Assembly: GCA_030407085.1 (NCBI GenBank)
Contig: CM059584.1
Coordinates: 65,546,001 to 65,610,000, forward strand
From: Trichopria drosophilae
Lineage: Eukaryota; Arthropoda; Insecta; Hymenoptera; Diapriidae
Direction of reading: 5' to 3'
Length of the DNA stretch: 64,000 bases
In this document: one piece after another, positions 44,880 to 56,561 of the stretch
Layout: every line of letters begins with the position of its first letter
How positions within the stretch are numbered: position 1 is the stretch's first letter
Notes under the pieces: model-generated
Seen by the model: only the letters and a program-made list of their open reading frames with translations
Database searches by the model: none
Told to the model about the DNA's origin: nothing
Translations under genes and position numbers: made by a program

Positions 44880-47005
44880 CTGTCCTAATCGTTGTCGCTT
44901 TCGTCTTGTGATTCTTCGTAGAAGTTAGCCCATCTTTTCATGTGGTCGGCTTCTGTGGATGTTTCCGAGGACCTTCGCCTTCTCCAATTTTCTATACAAG
45001 ATAACGATCATTCCGGAGCACTTTCGTAATTTTATACGGTCCTAAGAACTTTGAACAAAATTTGAGGCCTGGTCCACCTTGTGTGCGTTGTACCGCTACC
45101 ATCTCGTCTTCTTTATATTGGTGCGGTAACTTCCTTTTCTTGTCGTACCCTTGCTTATACTCGGCTTGTATCTTAGCTATAGCGTCTCGAGCGTCGTCTC
45201 TGATTTTAGCTCGTTGTTCCTGAAAAAACTAAGGCTATTTCTTTATCGAGAATTTCCCTGATCTGCGGGTCTTCTTTAATTCTGGACGTGAATACGGGAC
45301 ATACCCGTACTTCGACTTGGTAGATGGTTTAAGAACTGTTGAGCAGAACTAACAAACTTATGCCTCTCTGCAGGTTTAGGCGCAGTCAACTACGGAATAA
45401 GGATTCTATTGACTCGTTCTATCTGTCCGTTTTCTCGAGGTAATCCAGTTACGATTGGATCAATTTCTATGCCATCATTCTTGCAGAAATCTTCAAACTC
45501 GTGTGACGTGAAAGCCTTTCCACGATCTGATACAATACGTCTTGGGTTTCCAAATACCCATGATTGTTTTGTTAATCTATCCACGACTTCATTTGCTCCT
45601 GTACTCTTTATTGGGTATCAACCAAACAAACTTGCTGAATGCGTCTATTACCACAAAGACGTGATTGTAAGACTTTCTCGTGGGGGGCATTGGTCCAATG
45701 TGGTCGATGTGGAATGTGTCTAACGGGGCGTCCTTTTCAATTGGATGCAACAAGCCTTCTTTCTTTTCCCATCTTCCGTTTTGCCATAATGCATGGTATG
45801 CAATTGCGAATAACTTTTTGGACCTTTGCCTGCATGTTATTGAACCAGTAGTCATTCCGTATTAGCTGAATCGTCTTTGCAGTTGAGAAATGACCACGGT
45901 CATGAACCTGTAGAAATAACGGCGTTTGCATCAACTTTGGTACGACTATTAAACTTTCGTCCTTTATTATTTTGTGCAGTAGCCCCTTAACGATTTCGTA
46001 ACTGTCGATATTTTTCAATTCCACTTGTTTTCGTATAGTCCTGATTTCTTCGTCATCTTCTTGATTAAATCGTAGTCTGTGTAAAAATCCAGATTCGCAT
46101 TCGTCTGTCAACATAGCTGTTGGTAACGGGTGACGACTTAAAGCGTCCACATGTCGCATATTTTTCCCTGGTCGGTGTACAATAGAATACCGAAAGTCTT
46201 CCGAGAAAAAGGTCCATCTCGCTATCTGAGCATAAACGTCTATTTTCTTCATCGTCTGCGTAAAGGCTTTACAATCCGTAACGATCGTGAAAGGGATACC
46301 TATTAAATAAATACGGAGTTTCTTCAAAGCCTTTACAATAGCCAGAACTTCCAGTTTGTGACTGTCATATTTTTCTTCTGACTTCGTCGTCTTCCCACTA
46401 GCATAGTATACAGGATGCAGCATACCGTCTTCGTCATCTTTCTGCATTAGTATAGCTCCGAAACCTTGAGCTGAAGCGTCAGTGTGGAGTTCAGTCTCCG
46501 CCGTTGGTCGATACAATTGAAGGATTGATGCTTCACTCAGCAGCTTTTTGAGTTGCTCAAACGCACGCTCCTGCGCTTCTCCGAAATGGAACTCTACTCC
46601 GTCTTTGAGTAGGTCTGATAAAGGTCGTGCTATTAACGAGTACTGCGGCACAAATTTTCTAAAATAACCTGATAGGCCTAAAGACGCTTGTACTCCTCGT
46701 ACGTTCGTCGGTCTTGGGAAGTTGTTTACCGCATTCGTCTTTTCTTCCCCTGGTGAAATTTTTCCGTCTTCTACAATGTGGCCTAAATAGGTTACCCTCG
46801 TCATTAAGAACTGACACTTTTGCCAATTAAACTGTAGGCCGTGTTCACTTGCCACTTTTAAAACTAAGCGAAGACGCTCTATTCCGTCTTGATAACCTCT
46901 CGCGGGTATAATAATATCGTCCATATAAATTGTTATTATTTCCTTCTTTAATAAATCGCGAAAAACGGCGTGAATGTATTTAACAAATCTGTATGTATTT
47001 AACAA
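44880..47005 (-). pseudogene. Gypsy pol: RT, RNase H, integrase
   Basis: The 45737-47005 frame runs from mid-RT (catalytic YMDD in TIYMDDIIIPA; LGLSGYFRKFVPQYS) through RNase H (ELHTDASAQGFGAILMQ; HRPGKNMRHVDALSR) to the integrase zinc finger (HDRGHFSTAKTIQLIRNDYW, NCIPC). The integrase core continues in other frames: FHIDHIGPMPP and FVVIDAFSKFVWLI (45589-45855), VSDRGKAFTSHEFEDFCK and GLPRENGQIERVNR (45390-45584). These carry the first Asp, second Asp and final Glu regions. A tail ending in EESQDESDND stops near 44884. The enzymes copy RNA to DNA and insert it. The copy is dead from the 5' deletion and frameshifts. Confidence 0.9.
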
Positions 47006-47013
47006 TCTCGAAA

Positions 47014-47249
47014 TGTACAGAGTTAATCCCTAAACAGCGCGTCGTATAGAAGTGTTCGTCTTGACTTCTCGATCGAGACTAACGGTGTGGCGCCGACGCA
47101 TGCCGGTCTGCCCGCTGCCGCCGTCGCAAGGTCGCTCGCTATGCGCATGTGCGCGCGCGCCGCGTGTCTGGGCCGCTACCCCATTCTGGTTTGATTACAT
47201 CTTATTCTAATTATTACATAAAACAAAAAATTATAAACTTAATCCTACA
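47014..47249 (-). repeat. Gypsy 5' LTR
   Basis: Direct partner of 44633-44866. Substitutions, for example CTAAACAGCGCGTCG against CTCAACCGCGCATCG, show divergence since insertion. The primer-binding side abuts truncated RT instead of gag. Confidence 0.85.
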
Positions 47250-47496
47250 CTAGTGACCTTTCTTATGTCGATGTCATGAATAATATTTAGTTTAAAATCG
47301 TAGGCTCGCACACACCTAAAAGTTAATATATCCTTTCGTAAACTTCAAAACTTTAATCTCGATGTGGGGATAGTAAATATCAAGCGATCGGGCTGAAATT
47401 TTTTGTGCTTTCATTTGGTAGGGATATACAACTTTTCCACACCCCTCCGAATCCGAAATCTAAAATTCGTGTTTTTCGATCCACCCTAATACTTAT

Positions 47497-47770
47497 TACA
47501 TTCTTTCAGAAACTACAACGAATTCCAATTAAATAAAAAGAAAATAATGTTGTTACAATTCCAAGCCAGAAACAAAAAGTGTCATATGTATAGTAGAAGT
47601 AATTAGAAAAGAGCTTCATAATACCCATTAAAAAAGTCCATGAAAGGGATGTACGCTATTAGTATTCATCTTTATTACTTCATACCAAAATAATTTTGCA
47701 AAATATTACTATTTCATATAAATATTTCATATAATATAAATATTTCATCAATGTCAACATTTTTTTCTAT
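47497..47770. other. No gene seen
   Basis: AT-rich sequence just outside the hAT-like element. Confidence 0.4.
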
Positions 47771-47774
47771 AGAC

Positions 47775-48110
47775 TGTAAACTGGAAATTTGAGCTACAGC
47801 TACGGGAGCTAAGGCGGAGTTTTTATACAGCAGTAACAGTTCGAATCCCGTCCACGATCAATTAATTTTTTTTTATTTGTATTTTGTATGATTAAATAGA
47901 AATATGGTATTATTATTATTATCATTTGAATTCATTATTTCATAATAATGATAATAATTTGATTGAAAAATATTAATTACGTATTTGTAGCTAATAATAA
48001 AAAATATATTATCTAATAAAAAAAAAAATTAAAGTGATCCCCTACGGGATTCGAACCCTCACCGCCGCGAGCGAGGTTAACAAAAAAGATATGCGCGCTT
48101 TAGCGCACAC
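47775..48110. repeat. Inverted pair of tRNA-like box B sequences
   Basis: CAGTTCGAATCCCGTCCACG (+, about 47838) and, inverted, GGGTTCGAATCCCGTAGGGG (-, about 48045-48065), each followed by an A/T run. Between them is a TTATTATTATTATCA palindrome around 47910-47960. This resembles two tRNA-derived retroposons head to head or one foldback. No complete cloverleaf. Confidence 0.45.
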
Positions 48111-49001
48111 ATCTAGAAAACCAAACTGAGAGAAGCAATGCTTCGTTTATGTGGGGCACACTTTTCGTCTAGTATCGATCAAACTCCTTAATTAATGCAG
48201 TTATTAATCTGTGCCCAAGGTTTGTAAGAAAAAAATTGCCCACAACTCAGTCATTCTACTAGAAAAATATGCCGTTTTTATCTATCATTTCATAAATAAT
48301 AAAACTATATATCAAGTTGCATCCGTCAATATGTAATATAGCATATATACAATTTTTAATAAGTCAATAAGTTGGAGTATGTATGCATAGTCGATAAACA
48401 GTTCGGTCGGAATCGATCACGCGGGAGAAAATACATATAGGTATATTGCACGTTGAACAATACCGACTGTACTTGCAACTTGTAGAAGTCACGTTAGTCA
48501 CAGCAACGGCCGCTCGAAATGTCGGCATTGGCGCTGAAACCAGCGTAAATTTTTGACTACAAGTAAACAGGACCTTTAGCGATCTGTTATTAATCTGTGT
48601 TAGTAGCATATCACAATAGCTTCATTCTAACCTGTTTGTTCCTGATTCTTCTTTTTTTTTTTGCGAAAACAATTGCCATTTACTTTACCTGTTACGGCCC
48701 AAATATAAATATATATAACGATATACGATTAGTAACAAAAACTAAGTGGAGACATTTTATTCATGTTTTAAAGCATAAAACTATATATATGTATATATAT
48801 GTATTAACTTAGATTTTACCTAAAAGATAATTTAATGGTATGAATGATATACGAAATAAACTATGCATATGATAATTGATTACAAACTTCTCAGTAATTC
48901 TTAACATAAAAAAATGCTCAATATCTTTTGAAAAATATAATTTTTATTAAGTTGACTGAACGCTTTATTAATATTATTAAATGTGTTAAAATTTGCTTCA
49001 G
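48111..49001. promoter_or_regulatory. Possible promoter and 5' leader of the phosphatase gene
   Basis: The block 48400-48560 is richer in G+C than its surroundings (CAGCAACGGCCGCTCG, AATGTCGGCATTGGCGC) and ends near a possible donor GTAAAT/GTAAAC. A TTTGCTTCAG acceptor lies at 48992-49001, just upstream of the coding exon. Inference only; no TATA or initiator was identified. Confidence 0.25.
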
Positions 49002-49041
49002 AGAAAAGTAAGTGAAAAGGCTGTTGATATCTTTATCAACA

Positions 49042-51256
49042 ATGTTAAATCGATTCAAATCTGCCTTAATGAATGCTGTAGGGGCTACTGAACTTGGTCT
49101 ACAATATCCAAATCAAATTTCATCAGATGGCGAACCAATGACTTGTGTAATAAATTCGAATTTAGTTATTGAATCAGTGCCCTATAGTAGACCTAGTTTT
49201 CTAGGATTAACAAATGAAGAAACTCAAGTATTTACTCTCGTTTTATATTATTCGGTTAGATTGTTTAATAAATTTGGTATTTGCTTATAATTGAACCAAT
49301 TCACAAATTTAGGTAAGTGCTGATCATAGGGTAAGACCTATTATAGTTCCAAGAGACCTTAGTCGATTACCATGGTGTGCTGGGTATGCCGAATGCATTA
49401 ATGCAGGCAAAAGTACCTGGAATGAGGACCAAGCTACAGCAACCAGAGGTCATTTGAAACTGCTCAACACTCAAGACGCATTACCTTATGTTATGTTTTC
49501 CATGTTTGATGGACATGCAGGTTACCAAGTAGCCCTTACTGCTAGATTGCATTTACACACAATCATTCTGGTAAGTATTTACTATGTATAATTTCAAATT
49601 TTCTTTACGATTTACTTTCAATTGAACAAAAATACATCTTTTCAATCAAATAATGTGCTTTTTATTTTTCAATTTTATACGCATTGCTTTAAAGGGTAAT
49701 TATTTAGTCCTGTTTCAACAAATTCAATGATAAAGAATTAATGTTGTTTCTAAATCTAGGCTAAAAATTTACCTTGCTTTACTTTTTATACAAAATTTAT
49801 GAATGCACGTGTACATGGTTCAATAGAAACGTCAAGAATTAGTTATCTGACAGGGTTTGAAATTCAATATACAATAAAATGTTTAATTCTTTATTTGTAA
49901 TTCATAGCAAAGTAACATCAAATATTGAGCGGTTTATAGCATAAAAATCTTGAAACCTTTTAGTAATGCAAATTTACTGAAATCACTGAAAGTTTAAAAA
50001 AATACAGTGATATGATTCTCAGGCAAAATTAATGTCAATACCAGGTGACACTTTATTAAACGAAGAAAAGGATAGAAATGTTATAAAAGGCAGAGATCTG
50101 GTGATTGGAGCTATTGAACTTGCTTATAGACAAATGGACCAAATGGTTGATTCCCAAGCCCAGAATGGTGGAGGTGGATGTACATCTATTACTATTTTAT
50201 TTCTCAATGGTAGACTGTATGCAGCTGGAGCTGGAGATTCGAGGTTTATCAAATATTGTATTTTTGAACTAAGAATAAGTTGCAAGTATAAATAAAAAGA
50301 CTACTAATTTATTGTCAACAGAGTGTTACTTGTATTGGGTAATGGTGCGCAGGCACTTACGAGAGATCATACACCTGACTCGGAGTCAAATCGTGTGCGA
50401 GCTTTAGGATATCTAAAGGGAGGAGAACTTCTTCAAGGACAGTTTACTTCCTTAGAGTTCACGAAGCGACCCACACAACGAGATTTGGGTACTTTAGTAT
50501 TATACAGAGAGCCATACATGACAGGTTGGGCATATAAAATTCTAACGCAACCAGACTTGCGTCTGCCTCTGATATCTGGCTTTGGCAAAAGGGTAAACTA
50601 TACTCTCTCTTACCTTATATGTAGTAGAAATAATAATTTTTCACTAAATCTTTAATATGCAGAGTAGAGTGCTGGGAACAATAGGTGTTACACGAGGCTT
50701 TGGCGATCATGGTTTGAGAGCTGCTAATACAGGAGTGAAAATAAAGCCGTTTCTTTCATCACAGCCTGAAGTGCAGTCTTTAGACCTCGAAGATTGTAAT
50801 CTTACTGAGAGGGATTGTATTATTTTGGCAACGGATGGGCTGTGGGATGTAGTTTCTGACAAAGATGCTGCAAACGTCCTGCGGAAAATTTTGGCCCCGG
50901 ATAGTCCTTCTTTAGAGTACAGGTAGTGCTCATTGATACATATATAATCAAACTAAAAGACATTGTACATTATATATTTTAATTGGTAATATTTTCTTAG
51001 ATTAACAATGGCGGCACAGGAATTGGTACAAGCTGCTCGAGGTCGACTAGTAGGTCGAGTATGGCGACTGAAATCTGAATTGACTGAAACAAATGATGAG
51101 AAAATCTTAACAATGGCCTCTGTTGATGATATAAGTGTTATGGTTGTCCCCCTGTACCCTTATCTATGTGAACATAGACAATGGGTTAAATCAGCACTAC
51201 CAGGAAAGCAACATTCCATTAGATCATCTCAGGTAATGGACAAGGATTTAACATGA
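49042..51256 (+). CDS. PPM1H: PP2C-type protein phosphatase, PPM1H-like
   Basis: Six exons: 49042-49227, 49313-49570, 50023-50243, 50322-50592, 50663-50922, 51001-51256, 483 residues, all GT-AG with matching phases. The start is the first Met after an in-frame TAA at 49009; MLNRFKSAL resembles the family N-terminus. PP2C motifs in order: NAGKSTWNEDQA, MFDGHAG, GGGCTSITILFLNGRLYAAG with AGDSR, FTSLEF, PYMTGWAYK, GTIGVTRGFGDH, PFLSSQPEV and TDGLWDVVSDKDAA, then DDISVMVVPLYPY near the end. The Asp residues that bind the two metals are present, so it should be an active Mn/Mg-dependent Ser/Thr phosphatase, probably cytosolic. Length fits PPM1H/J/M. PPM1J or PPM1M as the closest vertebrate relative cannot be excluded. 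Introns are short (70-452 bp). Upstream and downstream are transposons only. Confidence 0.93.
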
Positions 51257-51760
51257 GTGAATCACATTGTTGAAATCAATCAACCCAATTGTTACCGTCA
51301 CTTTAAGAAATACACATTTTCACTGTTTTAAGCCTCGTGGTTCTAAAGTGTTACATTGATTAAATAGTTTTATAATTGCATTTTTTTAAATATAGTTGAA
51401 AAAAAACATTCCATTTAATCATTAACGATACTACCAATCTGTCGCTACTACTGTCAATGCTTAAATTGTTACTAGCAATTAAATTATGTAAATATTCTGT
51501 ATAGCAATCAAATACATATTTTTATTAGATAATTAGACTTATGCAGAAGCAAAATGCTGATCGTGTCAAGAGCTTGCATACATCAAATATGTAGAAAATA
51601 TGTGTAATCATAAGTTGTAATTTTCTTTCAAGTTGTATTTTTAATCCCACTTGGTAACGGCAAATATATGCTCATCTTTGCTCTGTTCATATAATATAAA
51701 AACAATTCCTACCTACATTAATGAAAATCATTTCTCTACAGCACAATTTACAATATTGAT

Positions 51761-51766
51761 AATAAA
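51761..51766 (+). terminator. Candidate poly-A signal of the phosphatase gene
   Basis: AATAAA about 500 bp after the stop codon, the clearest signal seen in the A/T-rich 3' region. Earlier variant signals are possible. Confidence 0.4.
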
Positions 51767-51854
51767 TAGTGTTAAAACAAGTCCTTGTATGCAAAACAAA
51801 GAACACTTTGCAGTTTCAGCAGTGATTTGAAGCCCGCTTTAGAAACATTTCAGT

Positions 51855-51885
51855 TTAACCCATTAACGCTCAGGCGAACGAAAAA
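51855..51885. mobile_element. Single TTAA-element end
   Basis: TTAACCCATTAACGCTCAGG resembles the end at 43383 read inward (TTAACCCTTTAACGCTCA). The partner end was not found. The rest up to 52411 shows no gene. Confidence 0.35.
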
Positions 51886-52411
51886 TTTTCGTTGACTTTG
51901 TCGGTAATGTTTTTTATGAAAAAGGCACTAACAAAAATCGGCATTTCGGACGTAAAATGTATCGCTCTTCCAGAATCTGCTGTCAAAATTTTGTTACTAT
52001 AAAAAGTTGAATAAGTTATAAACAATTTAAAAAAAAAACCGCGATTTTTTCAGGAAAAAAATTCAGGAAACGATTTATCGGTCAAGGATAAAATAAAGTG
52101 AACTTGTCTAAATGAAAAATATTGAACGTCTCGTGGTTTATTCTTCTTGTAAATTTCTGAGCTTCTACCCGCGTTACAATTTATGATTAGGGCAACGACC
52201 CTTCTTTTTTTCGATACCGATTAGTGCGACGACCCTTTTCGACAATATCTTTCGCGGGGAGCTGTCTACAAGCCTCCGTTCTCTCTTTCTTTCTTTGTGG
52301 ATGTTTAAGCAGGATGGTCAAGCCAACTCTGCTCCACGGCCCGAACTAGCTAGTTCTTCAGCCTACAGTTGTTCTGGGGGTATTGGTTGGTGCTGTTTGT
52401 CTAGTGATATG

Positions 52412-55400
52412 CAGGGTGTATCTAAAAGACAGGTATCGACCTACATCCGGAGGTAGGTTTTTTTTTCGGAATCGAAAGGCGCTGGAAATAATTTCCTGGA
52501 ATGTAAGGTTTTTTTTTAATTGAACGTTAAAAACGTATTTATTACGGGGGGATTGTCTCAGCAAAACAATTAAGACAAAGTACGATCTGCCTTTTTGCTC
52601 TGGTTTAGTTCGTTCGCGGGATTCGTTGACAATTCAAAATCCAATTCAAAATCCCCGGGAAGGCAGGTTCGAACTGACAACTGATGGAGGGCGATTTCTA
52701 ACCAATATTACCAAGCCCATTCGTAGAAAAGAACGGCTTCTAGATGGTGTAATGAAGCAAATAAAGAACGGTGATTGCCATCATTAATATGACTTCATTA
52801 ATTTATGTACTAACCTTACTCTTTTCGTCGCACAGGATACTGAAGCGCTATTAAGTAATAAATTGCCGCGCATAATAAATGAAACATTGTCGGTTTTAAA
52901 AACATGCAAAATAGTATAAAACTTTTTTTTTTTATGCGCTTGGGTTTAAATTATTAAGAATTAAATAAATTAATAATTTTCGGTCTGTTTCGCATGCTTT
53001 GTATTATTGCCAATTTGGAAAATTATTCTCCACATTGACATAAATTTATGGTAAATATTTGAGCAAAAATGTGTGGAATTTTCGATAAATTTTGAAGTTT
53101 TAAACGAAAAACATCGCCTACATATAAAAGTTGGTATAACCATCTAAATGGTTGATCCAACCAACAGTTGGTTATTTCAACTAACTTTCCTTTCCGTGTA
53201 CGAGATTCAGCAAACGAAAATTAATTGTCTTTATCGGGTAAAAAAATGGCACGCGAAAAAAAATGTAACATTTTCTTTATTTTTAAAAAATTAAATGGCT
53301 AATTTTGGTAAAACCAGAAAGGGTCAAAATCTTACTAGAAATACATAAATCATGCATGGCTCCTGAATATTAAAAAAAAATCATGCGTGACAAGGAATAT
53401 TTAAAATACAATTCACAATCAATAATGACTCATGAATTTAATAAAGATAAATCACAATAAAAATAAATTATAAATTCAAGGGAAATAATCATAATTGAAA
53501 ATGAATTAGGAATTCAAGTCTTCTATGTGAAAATCTTTTATGTGAAAAATCTAATGAATAATTGGAGCGGTTTCGAACACGCGAGATTATACCCTCTTTT
53601 GCTAAAAGAAATGCAAAATTCAAAATCCACATACTGAGCCTCTAAGGGCGTCAATGCGAAAAATATTGCCGTAGATCGGTTATTTATAAATGTAACGAAT
53701 ATTTAAACCATTTACGAATACATGAAAAATTTAATGAAGACAAGAGGTCAGTTATGAAAAACAAGAAAAATATAATAAAAATATTAAAAAATACTCTATT
53801 TCTTTTCAAATGTCCACATTTCAAAGCAATTTTTGACTTTTTTACGTTTTCCAATATTATTATTTTGTTGCAACATTTCAAATTACGCGACTTCATTCGT
53901 CTTACAATTCTTAAAACCTTGATTTCCGAGTTCACCTACATTACTAAGCATATTTCATAGAAATAATGAAATATTGAAAATATTAATTGTCAATTTTCTG
54001 TTATTTTAGTTGTCCATCATGTTCTTAAACTGAAATGAAAATAATAATTGTCAATGTTTGCGCAATAACAAAAACATGTACATTGGAGCATTCTTCTTCA
54101 AACTAAAATGTCATAGGCCTTTGAATGTTTCTCTTTGAACAAAGTAAAAGGATACGTATTCAGTAATAATTTTGTGAACACACACATAGTCAAATCAGAT
54201 GTTCAAAATTATGAATGAATTGAAATTTAATGGTAAATATGTAGAAGAACTGCTTTACCCCAAAAATAAATTGGGCTGCTGATAACGAATATCGCAATAA
54301 AATTTGGCGGTCGGACATATTGAAACCGCTATCTTGAAAAAACTGTCAAAAGACACGATTTTTTCCAGTTTTTTGCATTTATTTCGAAAAATACGCAACT
54401 TACGAAAAAAATGTAGAGAATGAAATTCTGTACAAAAAAGGTTTTATGCATTTTCTTCGTATTACCAACGATAACCTCGCAAAAAAAGGATAAACCTCAG
54501 AATAAGCGGGATAATGGGTTCTGTTTAGCCTTGAATGCTGTCCGGAAAAATTCCCATGCTCCTTACTCCGTGATATTTATTTCTACAAATGAAAACTCGC
54601 AATTCGTGCTAACTCGCATCATGTGCCTGGGGGGGGGGGGGCACATGATGCGAGTTAGCACGAATTGCGAGTTTTCATTTGTAGAAATAAATATCACGGA
54701 GTAAGGATCATGGGTATCGTTGGTAATACGAAGAAAATGCATAAAACCTTTTTTGTACAGAATTTCATTCTCTACATTTTTTATTTGAAACATTTTTTTC
54801 GTAAGTTGCGTATTTTTCGAAATAATACTAACCTAATCTCTAACCAATCACATTTGTATCTAAAATCCCCTAACCTACGTGGAATCTCATGTTTGTGTGT
54901 GTGGAATTATCGAGATATATAATAAATGCAAAAAAACTGGAAAAAATCGTGTCTTTTGACAGTTTTTTCAAGATAGCGGTTTCAATATGTCCGACCGACA
55001 AATTTTATTGCGATATTCGTTATCAGCAGCCCAAAATACATCGAAAACATCAGGCACATTTCATTTTTGGGGTGAGGCAGTTCTTCTACATATTTACCAT
55101 TAAATTTCAATTCATTCATAATTTTGAACATCTGATTTGACTATTTGAGTGTTCACAAAATTATTACTGAATACGTATCCTTTTACTTTGTTCAAAGAGA
55201 AACATTCAAAGGCCTATGACATTTTAGTTTGAAGAAGAATGCTCCAATGTACATGTTTTTGTTATTGCGCAAACATTGACAATTAATATTTTCATTTCAG
55301 TTTAAGAACATGATGGACAACTAAAATAACAGAAAATTGACAATTAATATTTTCACTATTTCATTATTTCTATGAAATATGCTTAGTAATGTAGGTGAAC

Positions 55401-56443
55401 TCGGAAATCAAGGTTTTAAGAATTGTAAGACGAATGAAGTCGCGTAATTTGAAATGTTGCAACAAAATAATAATATTGGAAAACGTAAAAAAGTCAAAAA
55501 TTGCTTTGAAATGTGGACATTTGAAAAGAAATAGAGTATAATATTTTTCTTGTTTTTCATAACTGACCTCTTGTCTTCATTAAATTTTTCATGTATTCGT
55601 AAATGGTTTAAATATTCGTTACATTTATAAATAACCGATCTACGGCAATATTTTTCAATTGTGATTATTTCCCTTGAATTTATAATTTATTTTTATTGTG
55701 ATTTATCTTTATTAAATTCATAAGTCATTATTGATTGTGAATTGTATTTTAAATATTCCAAAATTTATCGAAAATTGCACACATTTTTGTTCAAATATTT
55801 ACCATAAATTTATGTCAATGTGGAGAATAATTTTCCAAATTGGCAATAATACAAAGCATGCGAAACAGACCGAAAATTATTAATTTATTTAATTCTTAAT
55901 AATTTAAACCCAAGCGCATAAAAAAGATTTGTCGTTTTATACTATTTTGCATGTTTTTAAAACCGACAATGTTTCATTTATTATGCGCGGCAATTTATTA
56001 CTTAATGGAGCTTCAGTATCCTGTGCGACGAAAAAAGTAAGGTTAGTACATAAATTAATGAAGTCATATTAATGATGGCAATCACCGTTCATTATTTGCT
56101 TCATTACACCATCTAGAAGCCGTTCCTTTCTACGAATGGGCTTGGTAAGATTGGTTAGAAATCGCCCTCCATCAGTTGTCAGTTCGAACCTGTCTTCCCG
56201 GGGATTTTGAATTTGATTTTCAATTGTCAACGAATCCCGCGAACGAACTAAAACAGGGCACAAAGGCCGATCGCACTTTGTCTCCATTGTTTCGCTGGGG
56301 CAATCAACCCGAAATAAATACGTTTTTAACGTTCAATTTTAAAAAAAAAACCTGCTTTCCAGAAAATTATTTCCAGCGCCATTCGATTCCGAAAAAAACC
56401 TACCTCCGGATGTAGGTCGATCCGGCCTTTTAGATACACCCTG
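52412..56443. mobile_element. 4.0 kb diverged palindrome (giant foldback)
   Basis: Ends CAGGGTGTATCTAAAAG and its near inverse, followed by CGACCTACATCCGGAGGTAG in both arms. The arms (52412-54628 and 54641-56443) stay paired to the centre, a run of 12 G flanked by GTGCC and GCACATGATGCG. Arms are not identical: the left has an extra ~310 bp (about 53087-53395) and ~85 bp near 54475-54560, and the right has an extra ~100 bp near 54825-54925. All open frames inside are mirror pairs without domains. No target duplication was found. Confidence 0.85.
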
Positions 56444-56561
56444 TATAATATAGTGACTTTCCTTTTTGCTTTCCTCTAGTTGCCACAGTTATTGGATTTA
56501 ATTATCGGTTTCCTATCCTTTTATGAATTGTATGTTTGGTCAAAAATAACCTGAAAAAAAT

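Larger units (their letters stand above)
44633..47249 (-). mobile_element. Ty3/gypsy LTR retrotransposon, 5' half deleted
   Basis: Two direct LTRs (44633-44866 and 47014-47249), each TG...CA and about 235 bp, enclose a minus-strand pol. gag, protease and the first part of RT are missing: the pol frame starts at the RT segment FVKYIHAVF right next to the 5' LTR (47014). No target duplication is visible. The LTRs differ at many sites, so the insertion is not recent. Confidence 0.9.
31825..47488. mobile_element. hAT-like DNA transposon inflated by nested insertions
   Basis: Inverted termini TAGGGTGGATCGGAAAACAC (left) and TAGGGTGGATCGAAAAACAC (right, reverse strand) stay alike for about 220 bp (31825-32045 and 47265-47488). 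The same eight bases ATACTTAT lie immediately outside each end (31817-31824 and 47489-47496). An 8-bp target duplication and TAGGG termini are hAT hallmarks. Removing the jockey LINE with its own insertion (about 32427-40790), the gypsy element (44633-47249) and the interruption at about 42430-43382 leaves roughly 3.7-3.8 kb with one transposase-like gene, a normal size for an autonomous element. The single-element reading is inference from the ends; two unrelated copies is the alternative. Confidence 0.6.

Noticed and set aside
52412..56443. Palindrome as an assembly or library artefact
   Set aside because: The arms carry private indels and substitutions, which a technical foldback would not have. 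Long-read confirmation would still be useful.
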